Positions 1 through 6,134 of a stretch of 14,475 nucleotides of DNA are shown here, one piece after another. The stretch is taken from contig JAGWPH010000252.1 of NCBI GenBank assembly GCA_028870615.1, positions 1 to 14,475 on the forward strand. Reading direction: 5' to 3'. Under the pieces are notes generated by a model that saw only the letters and a list, made by a program, of their open reading frames with translations, made no database searches and was not told the DNA's origin. Position 1 is the stretch's first letter; every line of letters starts with the position of its first letter. The stretch comes from Betaproteobacteria bacterium. Lineage in GTDB: Bacteria; Pseudomonadota; Gammaproteobacteria; Burkholderiales; Ferrovaceae. The position numbers and the translations under genes are program-made.

Positions 1-337
1 CGTAGGGAACCAGCCCGCTCTGGTCGCCATCCTGTCGCGAAAGCCAGTCCAGCGTGTTTTTCATCAAGGCCGAAACTGACGCATTGTTTTCCGGGGAGAC
101 CAGCATCAGGGCATCGTGCTCCAGAAAGAGCTGCTTGAGGCGCCTGGCATTTTCGGGGAGCCCGCTTTGCTCCTCCAGGTCACCGTGATAAATGGGCATC
201 TGGTAATCGTCCAGATCGATGAGGGTGACCTCTGCGCCACCGGCACGGGCAGCATCCGCAGCCACACGCGCCAGCTTTTTGTTAAGCGAGTCACGTCGGG
301 CACTGCCGGCAAAGACAAGGATTTTGGGTGCGGTCAT
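1..337 (-). CDS. NADPH-dependent FMN reductase family protein (C-terminus cut by window edge)
   Basis: Only the first 112 codons lie in the window; the frame stays open to base 1. The start is ATG at 337-335, preceded on the minus strand by an AGAGGA Shine-Dalgarno about 7 nt away. The N-terminus begins MTAPKILVFAGSARRDS and goes on NKKLA. This is the flavodoxin-like first strand plus the GSxRxxSxNkkLA phosphate loop that holds FMN phosphate in this family. SPENNASVSALMKNTLDWLS near residues 80-100 matches the usual SPEYN...LKNAxDW flavin/dimer segment. Members reduce FMN, quinones, azo dyes or chromate with NAD(P)H, and the physiological substrate cannot be told from sequence. It lies 152 bp downstream of mtnA on the same strand but has its own strong promoter-like element, so it is probably transcribed separately. 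Confidence 0.85.
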   Translation of the reverse strand, partial: MTAPKILVFAGSARRDSLNKKLARVAADAARAGGAEVTLIDLDDYQMPIYHGDLEEQSGLPENARRLKQLFLEHDALMLVSPENNASVSALMKNTLDWLSRQDGDQSGLVPY

Positions 338-350
338 GACAAGGTCCTCT

Positions 351-382
351 TTTCGCAATTATACCGAGCCCCGGATTTTATG
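351..382 (-). promoter_or_regulatory. Promoter-like element, copy 1 of a 28-bp repeat, upstream of the FMN reductase
   Basis: On the minus strand a perfect TATAAT (363-358) lies 20 nt upstream of the FMN reductase start codon, giving an expected leader of about 14 nt that contains the AGAGGA ribosome site. No good -35 hexamer is seen 16-18 nt upstream, where the sequence is CATAAAATCCGGGGCTCGG. Bases 355-382 match 12519-12546 at 26 of 28 positions, both differences being C/T. On the plus strand TATACC (360-365) overlaps the same site, and the element ends in ATG (380-382), which opens a 35-codon frame to a TAG at 487. Promoter function on the minus strand is well supported by position; plus-strand activity is a guess. 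Confidence 0.65.
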
Positions 383-489
383 ATCGGGTCACCCGCCGAC
401 GATACCAAAAATGAGATGCTCAAGAACCATTTTCCGGGATCGGTTTCTGCAAATGCCATTTTCTTTCAGGTTTCACACGGGCAATAGGC

Positions 490-1506
490 TCACGGTGCCG
501 GTTGCCAGATCCCATGCTCGGTAATGAGGGCTGTCACCAGATCGAACGGCGTAATGTCAAAAGCCGGGTTGCGCACCGTGACCCCTTCGGGTGCCCAGCG
601 TATCGTTGTATCTCCCGTCACTTCATGGGCCGGACGTTCCTCGATGACAATGTCGCGACCCGTGGGTGTCGAGGAGTCAAGTGTGGACAGGGGACATGCC
701 ACATAGAATGGAATATTGTGGCGACGAGCCAGTACGGCCACCATGTAAGTACCGATCTTGTTGGCCACATCGCCATTGGCAGCCACCCGATCTGCGCCCA
801 CGATCACCGCATCGATCTCACCCTGCGCCATCAGATGTCCGGCCGCGCTATCCGTGATGAGCGTCACTGGAATTCCTGACTGCATCAACTCCCAAGCGGT
901 CAGGCGCGCGCCTTGCAGCACCGGACGGGTTTCGTCGGCATAAACCGAGATGCGTTTGCCCGCTTCCACTGCGCTACGAATGATTCCCAGGGCAGTGCCA
1001 TGCCCGGCGGTGGCCAGCGCACCGGCGTTGCAGTGCGTGAGAACCCGGCACGGGTCGGGCAGCAAGGCGGCCCCCTGTTCGCCCAGACGGCGGTTGATAG
1101 AGACGTCTTCCGCGCTGATGGCCAGCGCTTCGTGCAAAAGTTGTTGTGCCAACCCTGTTGGCGCATTGCCTGTCGCAGCCGATTCTTTGGCTACACGCGC
1201 CATGCGCTGCAACGCCCAGGCCAGATTGACTGCGGTGGGACGGCTGGCTTCCAGCATGGCAGACGCCTCCCGTAACGCTTGCTGAAATTCTGGAAGGGGC
1301 TGGTGCCGGGCTGCGAGGGCGGCCAATGCATATCCATAGGCTGCCGCACAACCGATGGCCGGGGCTCCGCGTACCACCAAATCGCGAATGGCCTCGGCCA
1401 CTGCGCTGGCTGACTCACAACGCACGATGGCGATGCTGTGTGGCAACCGGCGCTGGTCAATGAATTCAACCGCTCCTTCGTGCCAGCGCAGTGTAAAAAA
1501 CATCAT
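490..1506 (-). CDS. mtnA: S-methyl-5-thioribose-1-phosphate isomerase
   Basis: Aldose-ketose isomerase of methionine salvage, converting 5-methylthioribose-1-phosphate to 5-methylthioribulose-1-phosphate. The 338-residue product is close to the usual 340-370 and has the eIF2B-like fold sequence: an RGAPAIG block at residues 46-52, then THCNAGALATAGHGTALG with the catalytic Cys at 159, then YADETRP, and GADRVAANGDVANKIGTY with the catalytic Asp at 239. These match the Cys160/Asp240 pair of the Bacillus enzyme. I chose ATG at 1506 because it overlaps the apt stop codon as ATGA; a second ATG follows directly at 1503. A longer in-frame extension upstream would read through apt and is not conserved-looking. 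It is last in the mtnP-apt-mtnA group, and no mtnB, C, D, E or K is visible in the window. Confidence 0.96.
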   Translation of the reverse strand: MMFFTLRWHEGAVEFIDQRRLPHSIAIVRCESASAVAEAIRDLVVRGAPAIGCAAAYGYALAALAARHQPLPEFQQALREASAMLEASRPTAVNLAWALQRMARVAKESAATGNAPTGLAQQLLHEALAISAEDVSINRRLGEQGAALLPDPCRVLTHCNAGALATAGHGTALGIIRSAVEAGKRISVYADETRPVLQGARLTAWELMQSGIPVTLITDSAAGHLMAQGEIDAVIVGADRVAANGDVANKIGTYMVAVLARRHNIPFYVACPLSTLDSSTPTGRDIVIEERPAHEVTGDTTIRWAPEGVTVRNPAFDITPFDLVTALITEHGIWQPAP

Positions 1507-2030
1507 TCGCCTTCGAAAGCCGTGATGGCAAATACACTGTAACCCGCAGCCTGCAGCCGGGCATGACCTCCCAGATCCGGCAGGTCCACCACGAAACACG
1601 CCTCCCACAGCGTTCCACCACTGGCCTCGATCAACCCGATCGCAGCCTGCGCGGTCCCCCCGGTGGCGATCAGGTCATCCACCAGCAGTACAGACGCTCC
1701 CGGGGGAATGGCGTCCACATGCATCTCCACCGCATCGGTACCATATTCCAGCGTGTAGTCGGCGCGCAGGGTGGGACCCGGCAGCTTGCCCCGTTTGCGC
1801 ACCGGCACAAAACCCTTGTTCAGGGCCAGCGCCAGCGCAGCTCCGATGATGAATCCGCGGGCCTCGATGCCTACCACGACATCAATGGGATGTTCCGCAT
1901 AGCGTGCCGTCAAAATGCCAATGGTCTGCTTGAAACCATCGGCATCCTTGATGAGCGTGGTGATGTCCCGAAACTGTATGCCTGGCCGGGGGTAATGGGG
2001 AATGGTGCGAATCAGGTGGCGAATGGGCAT
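1503..2030 (-). CDS. apt: Adenine phosphoribosyltransferase
   Basis: Converts adenine plus PRPP to AMP and pyrophosphate in the cytosol. The 175-residue product has the family's typical length. The N-terminal IRTIPHYPRPGIQFRDIT segment is characteristic of Apt; VGIEARGFIIGAALA lies at about 53-67, the RKRGKLPG loop at 78-85, and the PRPP-binding loop VLLVDDLIATGGTA at 114-127. The start is ATG at 2030, with an AGGG site about 7 nt upstream and 23 bp after the mtnP stop; a longer frame extending into mtnP lacks Apt-like sequence. Its stop overlaps the mtnA start by ATGA, implying translational coupling. Placed between mtnP and mtnA, its likely job is recapturing the adenine released from methylthioadenosine. 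Confidence 0.96.
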   Translation of the reverse strand: MPIRHLIRTIPHYPRPGIQFRDITTLIKDADGFKQTIGILTARYAEHPIDVVVGIEARGFIIGAALALALNKGFVPVRKRGKLPGPTLRADYTLEYGTDAVEMHVDAIPPGASVLLVDDLIATGGTAQAAIGLIEASGGTLWEACFVVDLPDLGGHARLQAAGYSVFAITAFEGE

Positions 2031-2053
2031 GGAATTTCCCTGCAGGGCCAGTG

Positions 2054-2920
2054 CTAAAGCACACGGCCGGCTACGGCATCCAGTCGGGAGATCATGTCCG
2101 GATCGCGTACTTCCGGCGCCGTGATCACAGCATGGTCCAGCGCGTGCCGACAACTGCAACCCGGTGCCTTGGCGTCGGTTGCGATCCCGGGCACCACGGT
2201 TCGCACCAGGGTGCGGGCCTGTTCCGAATTGGTGCGCAGCACGGCGAGGATGGTTTCCACTGTGACCGAATCATGCCCCGGGTGCCAGCAGTCATAGTCC
2301 GTGACCATGGCCACGGTGGCATAGCAGATCTCTGCCTCACGGGCAAGTTTGGCCTCCGGCAGATTGGTCATGCCGATGACGTCGCAGCCCCATTGCTGAT
2401 ACAGCCTGGATTCTGCAAGCGTGGAAAACTGCGGCCCTTCCACCACCAGGGAGGTTCCTCCATGGCGCACAGGCAGGCCAAGCGCTGTGGCGCCTGCATG
2501 CAGATGCTCTCCAAGGCGGGAACAGACCGGTTGCGCCATGGACACATGAGCCACCAGTCCGGTTTCAAAGAAAGAGCTTTGACGGGCCACCGTCCGGTCG
2601 ATGAACTGATCGACGATAACGAAAGTACCTGGCGGGCAATCCTCGCGTAGCGAACCTACGGCACTGACAGAAATAATGTCGCGCACCCCGAGTCGCTTGA
2701 GCGCGTCAATATTGGCCCGGTAATTAATCATCGATGGCGGAATTTTATGGCCGCGTCCGTGGCGCGGCAGGAATATCAGGGGCACTTCGCCCAGTTGGCC
2801 CAGCAGGAATTCATCGGAAGGCTGTCCGAACGGGCTGTTCACCGCGACCCAGTGGGGGTCGCTGAGGGCTTCCATGGCGTACATGCCGCTTCCGCCAATG
2901 ATGGCGATGGGGGAAATCAT
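2054..2920 (-). CDS. mtnP: S-methyl-5'-thioadenosine phosphorylase
   Basis: Phosphorolyses 5'-methylthioadenosine, the by-product of polyamine and homoserine-lactone synthesis, to adenine and methylthioribose-1-phosphate. The 288 residues show the MTAP/PNP family order: IAIIGGSGMY at 6-14, phosphate-contacting LPRHGRGHKIPP at 51-62, INYRANI at 65-71, VSAVGSLRE at 85-93, DQFIDRT at 104-110, EGPQFST at 161-167, and GMTNLPEAKLAREAEICYA followed by VAMVTDYDCW. The DYD pair at 208-210 corresponds to the two Asp residues that read the adenine base in human MTAP, so methylthioadenosine is favoured over methylthioinosine or guanosine. The start is ATG at 2918-2920, with AGGA a rather long 12 nt upstream. 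It lies 79 bp after bioC and 23 bp before apt, and its stop is TAG. Confidence 0.95.
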   Translation of the reverse strand: MISPIAIIGGSGMYAMEALSDPHWVAVNSPFGQPSDEFLLGQLGEVPLIFLPRHGRGHKIPPSMINYRANIDALKRLGVRDIISVSAVGSLREDCPPGTFVIVDQFIDRTVARQSSFFETGLVAHVSMAQPVCSRLGEHLHAGATALGLPVRHGGTSLVVEGPQFSTLAESRLYQQWGCDVIGMTNLPEAKLAREAEICYATVAMVTDYDCWHPGHDSVTVETILAVLRTNSEQARTLVRTVVPGIATDAKAPGCSCRHALDHAVITAPEVRDPDMISRLDAVAGRVL

Positions 2921-2999
2921 ATGGTTGAATCGTCCTGACGGCTACGGCAATGCTGACATTACGGGCCAGGATGCGCAAGCACGCCCGCGCACTCCCCGA

Positions 3000-3743
3000 T
3001 CACGGTTTGGTCCAGTCCAGGGTCAGGATTTCGTAACTGACCCGGCAGGGCGCTCCCATATGGGTCATGGCTTGCCGCATGATGGGGACGGGCAGGGGAT
3101 TGTAGTCTTTTGCCGGGACAGTTGCTCCGATAGCCCTGAGGGATTTTAAGAACGCCCCGGCGTTGTCATAGATCATGGTGATGTTCTGTGAACCGACCTG
3201 CGCTTGGGGCAGCGTGTCCGACAAGGCCTGTGCTGTAGGATAGGCGGGGGTTCCCGCCTTATAGCCGGTGGCGGCAACGGCATCGCGCCATTCGGTCAGG
3301 CTAACGCAGCCCAACGTGGTGATGATCAAACGACCGCGGGAGGCCAGACACCCGGCCAGCCGTTCCAGGGCATTGGGCAGGTCTTCAAACCACTGGGCTG
3401 CCAGATTGGAGACGATCAAATCAAGGCTGGCGGCTGGCAGGTCTGGAGCCTCGCCATCCACAATGCGGAACTGGGCGCCTGTGCTGGGCAAAAGGGCGCG
3501 GGCAGCATCCAGCATGGCCGGAGCGATATCAGAGATGACCCAATTGCCGGGCAGATGGGGCAGTAACAGGCGGGTGAGTCCCCCCGTGCCGCATCCCACT
3601 TCCAGGACATTAGGCTGGTTCCAGGCGTACCCAAGCACTCGCGCTGCCAAAGATCGGGCTGCACGGGCCTGAAGTTCCGATGCCCCGTCATAGGTGGCGC
3701 TGGCCCGGCCAAAACTGCAGGCGATGCGACCCTGCCGGGTCAT
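3000..3743 (-). CDS. bioC: Malonyl-ACP O-methyltransferase (biotin synthesis)
   Basis: SAM-dependent enzyme that methylates the free carboxyl of malonyl-ACP, disguising it so that fatty-acid synthesis can build the pimeloyl chain of biotin. The 247-residue product has the BioC N-terminal signature SFGRASATYDGASELQ (10-25), SAM motif I VLEVGCGTGG (46-55), an acidic SDIAPAMLDAAR segment after it, and a DLIVSNLAAQWFEDL block typical of BioC. The start at ATG 3743 overlaps the bioH stop (ATGA) and has AAGGGAG at 3760-3754, 10 nt upstream. A TTG at 3752 would sit only 1 nt from that site and is rejected. Its partner esterase is encoded directly upstream, which supports the assignment. Confidence 0.92.
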   Translation of the reverse strand: MTRQGRIACSFGRASATYDGASELQARAARSLAARVLGYAWNQPNVLEVGCGTGGLTRLLLPHLPGNWVISDIAPAMLDAARALLPSTGAQFRIVDGEAPDLPAASLDLIVSNLAAQWFEDLPNALERLAGCLASRGRLIITTLGCVSLTEWRDAVAATGYKAGTPAYPTAQALSDTLPQAQVGSQNITMIYDNAGAFLKSLRAIGATVPAKDYNPLPVPIMRQAMTHMGAPCRVSYEILTLDWTKP

Positions 3744-4375
3744 GCCGGCCAATCTCCCTTGAGTGTTGCGGCAATACGGGACGCCAACCAGCCCGCATGG
3801 GTTTGGGGCAGGAGATGGCCGCCCCCTTCAACCATGACCAGGGGAATGCCAGGGAAACAGGCGCGGCTGTGGGGTTCGGTAACGACAGGATCAGCCGTCC
3901 CGCCTATTGCCAGAACCGGGCATCCAATCCGGGCAAATTGCGCCCGGGTGTCCCATTCCGCCAACCAGTCCAGCCCCTGGGAAAGCATTGCCTGGTCAAA
4001 CCCTCGCGTGTGCGGGGAGGCCATACCGCAACGGCACAGAAAGTCATCTACGACGCCAGTCGCATCCACGGGCAAACGGGATTTCATTCTGGCCAGAAAA
4101 CGCGGCGCGACGCCGGGAAAGCCATCCGCGCGGGTGAAGCGGGTAAAGCCGTTGACAGACACCAGCCCGGCCCAGGGGCGGGGCAGATGGGTCAATGCCC
4201 ACATGAGTCCCAGAGAGTGCGCTATGACCAGGGGGGTGCTAACGATGGGCCTGGCCGGTGACCCGCGAAACCCCAAGTCGGCCCGCTGGACGGGATGATC
4301 GGGAAGGTTGTTTATAATCGGCGACCAGAGGTCCGGTCCCATGCCCCAACCGTGAACAAAAACAAGGGGGGTCAT
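3740..4375 (-). CDS. bioH: BioH-like pimeloyl-ACP methyl ester esterase (short alpha/beta hydrolase)
   Basis: Expected to remove the methyl ester from pimeloyl-ACP methyl ester, ending chain elongation in biotin synthesis. The 211-residue product begins MTPLVFVHGWGMGPDLW, with the HGWG oxyanion loop at 8-11. The nucleophile is Ser54 in IAHSLGLMW, the acid Asp162 in GGTADPVV, and the base His187 in GGGHLLPQ. The nucleophile elbow is AHSLG, not the GWSLGG of Escherichia coli BioH, and the protein is about 45 residues shorter, so it may belong to another esterase group that replaces BioH (BioG, BioK and similar). The role rests mainly on its 4-bp overlap with bioC. ATG 4375 is the first start that makes an alpha/beta-hydrolase N-terminus; the frame extends to 4507, but that part is Phe-rich and looks non-coding. 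A weak AGGTG lies about 12 nt upstream. Confidence 0.8.
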   Translation of the reverse strand: MTPLVFVHGWGMGPDLWSPIINNLPDHPVQRADLGFRGSPARPIVSTPLVIAHSLGLMWALTHLPRPWAGLVSVNGFTRFTRADGFPGVAPRFLARMKSRLPVDATGVVDDFLCRCGMASPHTRGFDQAMLSQGLDWLAEWDTRAQFARIGCPVLAIGGTADPVVTEPHSRACFPGIPLVMVEGGGHLLPQTHAGWLASRIAATLKGDWPA

Positions 4376-4864
4376 GATGACTCTGGCACCTGTGGTACTA
4401 CGCCCGGGTTGGAAGAAAAAGAAAATGCACGGACAATCCAAAAAAACAAAGCCGATTGCCCGTGCGAGGGGGTCCATCGAAAATCCCCGGAAACCTGCGG
4501 GGAACAAAGCTTCACCGGCCCACCCTACACCCCATCGTCGAACGCCATATTGATCTACCTCAATAAAGCCTTAAAGACAGTCTGAAATAATTCGCGAATT
4601 GGACTGAACGGGTCGCAACCCAACCAGACAACTTCATGGTGAAACGCACAACAGTGTCAGTATCGAGCCCGGATCAGTGCGCAAACGCGGTCCGGCCGCA
4701 TTGCATCCGTTTGCGTTTTGGCGAGACAGCCATTGCCAAACATGCCCCACCGCTGCACGCAGCCCGTATCTTCTGATCAGGCGTCGCCGCTTCTTCGCCT
4801 CACGATTCCTACTTAAATCCGGCAATCGCCTTTCGCCCGCTGGCGTAATCAGGCAGGGATGCTC
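4376..4864. other. 489-bp spacer between the divergent bio/mtn and radical SAM blocks, no convincing gene
   Basis: The minus-strand bioH and the plus-strand radical SAM gene diverge from this stretch, so it should hold promoters for both, yet I find no clear -35/-10 pair on either strand. It contains a 12-bp perfect palindrome (4589-4600), a small hairpin CCCCG-8 nt-CGGGG (4485-4502), and a 46-codon frame on the plus strand (4636-4776). That frame has two Cys and no ribosome site. Longer frames on both strands read as arginine/proline-rich filler with no family resemblance. No tRNA or recognisable riboswitch was seen. Confidence 0.6.
4589..4600. repeat. 12-bp perfect palindrome, possible operator
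   Basis: AATTCGCGAATT is self-complementary and lies in the long divergent spacer, about 210 bp upstream of bioH and 265 bp upstream of the radical SAM gene. The symmetry would fit a dimeric regulator, but no second copy or known consensus supports this. It could be chance in a relatively AT-rich stretch. Confidence 0.3.
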
Positions 4865-6025
4865 ATGGAAAACCGCATGGAACAATTGAAACAGCAAATG
4901 CAGCCTGGCGGTGCCGATGCCATCATCGGCAGCCGCGTTGAATTACAACTGCTCACCACCCTCAAGTGCAATCTGAAGTGCAGCTACTGTTCACTCGGTG
5001 TCGGCGAGGTCCTCGGTTCGCAGCAGCATGTGAGCTACGAACTCGACCAATTGGAGCGCTTCGTTGCTACGCACCTGGCAGGCAAGGAAATCTACGTCAC
5101 CTTTTACGGCGGTGAGCCGACGCTTAACGTTGGTTTCATGGCTGCCGTGATGCAGCGCTTTCCTTTGTCTCGCTTTCAGTTGCAGACCAATGGCACACTT
5201 CTCGACAACCTGCCCGACGAGATTCTTGGGCGGCTATCCAACATCCTCATATCCATCGACGGGGGCGAACGGGTTACCGACGGCTACCGTGGCCGCGGCA
5301 TCTACCGCCAGGTGCTGAAGAACATGCGGCAGGTGCGCGACCGTGTCGGCGGCAGCATGACTGCCCGTGTGACATGGAGCGATAGCGACACCGGCTTTAG
5401 CGAACTCGACGAGCTGGCGCACAGCTTTGACTATGTTTATTTCCAGTTCGTCGCTGGCGAAAAATATGGTGATGACGCCGTGGTCAAGCGTCAGGCGGTG
5501 CTGGCACAATTGATTGCCGCGTTCTTTGCTCAAAGCAACACGCTCTACCCGATGATTCCCTTGATGGGGATCGTTCGCAACAAGGTGCTCCCCAGCCGCG
5601 CGAGTGAGTTGTACGCCGGCATGACGCAGTGCCGGGCCTCCACCCATTTGATCAACGTCATGCCCGACGGGAAGATCTTTCCTTGCCCCGACATGATGTA
5701 CCTGCCTGCCATGCAGCAGGGCGATATAGGTGGTAACTGGCTGCATCAGAGCCCCCTGCGCCCGCATGCCGACATGCCCTGCAACGACTGCGAGGCACTG
5801 CCCTGGTGCCGGCGCAACTGCATGAAGAACCTTTACCTTGGCTATGTCCAGAAGGATGAGCGCTATCGCCGCAACGTGGTCGAGCCGATTTGCGATTTGA
5901 TCAGATTCATGGGCAGGGAGATCGATCGTTATGCGCCGCAGGAATGGTTTGCCAGGCTGTCTCCCTCACTGCGCCGGCAGCTGACAGATTGCGAGGTCTA
6001 TGAGTACGTCGAGGTGATGCCATAG
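4865..6025 (+). CDS. Radical SAM/SPASM protein, putative peptide-modifying enzyme
   Basis: The 386-residue product has an N-terminal radical SAM core with LKCNLKCSYC (Cys35, 39, 42; CxxxCxxC) for the SAM-cleaving [4Fe-4S] cluster, YGGEPTLN (81-88) for SAM binding, and ISIDG at 129-133. The C-terminus carries a textbook SPASM pattern: Cys256, then DGKIFPC (GxxxxC, Cys274), then CNDCEALPWCRRNC (Cys306, 309, 315, 319; CX2CX5CX3C), then Cys343. That is enough for two auxiliary clusters. SPASM enzymes usually modify peptides or proteins (thioether or C-C links, sulfatase maturation, PQQ). From memory the LISIDG...TDGYRGRGIY region resembles the archaeal-type 'AF0577' putative peptide modifiers; I could not search this. 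I prefer ATG 4865 (AGGG 6 nt upstream); ATG 4859 is possible. A second radical SAM gene follows after 109 bp. The substrate is unknown. Confidence 0.85.
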   Translation: MENRMEQLKQQMQPGGADAIIGSRVELQLLTTLKCNLKCSYCSLGVGEVLGSQQHVSYELDQLERFVATHLAGKEIYVTFYGGEPTLNVGFMAAVMQRFPLSRFQLQTNGTLLDNLPDEILGRLSNILISIDGGERVTDGYRGRGIYRQVLKNMRQVRDRVGGSMTARVTWSDSDTGFSELDELAHSFDYVYFQFVAGEKYGDDAVVKRQAVLAQLIAAFFAQSNTLYPMIPLMGIVRNKVLPSRASELYAGMTQCRASTHLINVMPDGKIFPCPDMMYLPAMQQGDIGGNWLHQSPLRPHADMPCNDCEALPWCRRNCMKNLYLGYVQKDERYRRNVVEPICDLIRFMGREIDRYAPQEWFARLSPSLRRQLTDCEVYEYVEVMP

Positions 6026-6134
6026 CGTACTCCCCCATCCTTGCGCAGGTGCCGCGGCTGGTCTAGCATCGGGAAAGGGGTCCTGCTGCCGCACGGAGTG
6101 GCGGCGGACACGAAGGGCCAAAGGGAGGACTGGA

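Noticed and set aside
2970..2992. Hairpin TGCGC...GCGCA between bioC and mtnP as a terminator
   Set aside because: Five-base stem, 10-nt loop, no T run; unlikely to stop transcription.
3744..3752. TTG start for bioC at 3752
   Set aside because: It would lie 1 nt from the AAGGGAG ribosome site; ATG 3743 has 10 nt spacing and the ATGA overlap with bioH.
4485..4502. CCCCG/CGGGG hairpin as a terminator
   Set aside because: Five-base-pair stem with an 8-nt loop, and only ATTTTC follows on the minus strand with no gene ending there.
4376..4507. N-terminal extension of the BioH-like protein
   Set aside because: The extra residues are Phe-rich and unlike any alpha/beta-hydrolase start; MTPLVFVHGWG at 4375 is the normal beginning of the fold.
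4295..4585. 96-codon plus-strand frame over the bioH start
   Set aside because: Hydrophilic, low-complexity composition, no ribosome site, antisense to bioH, no family resemblance.
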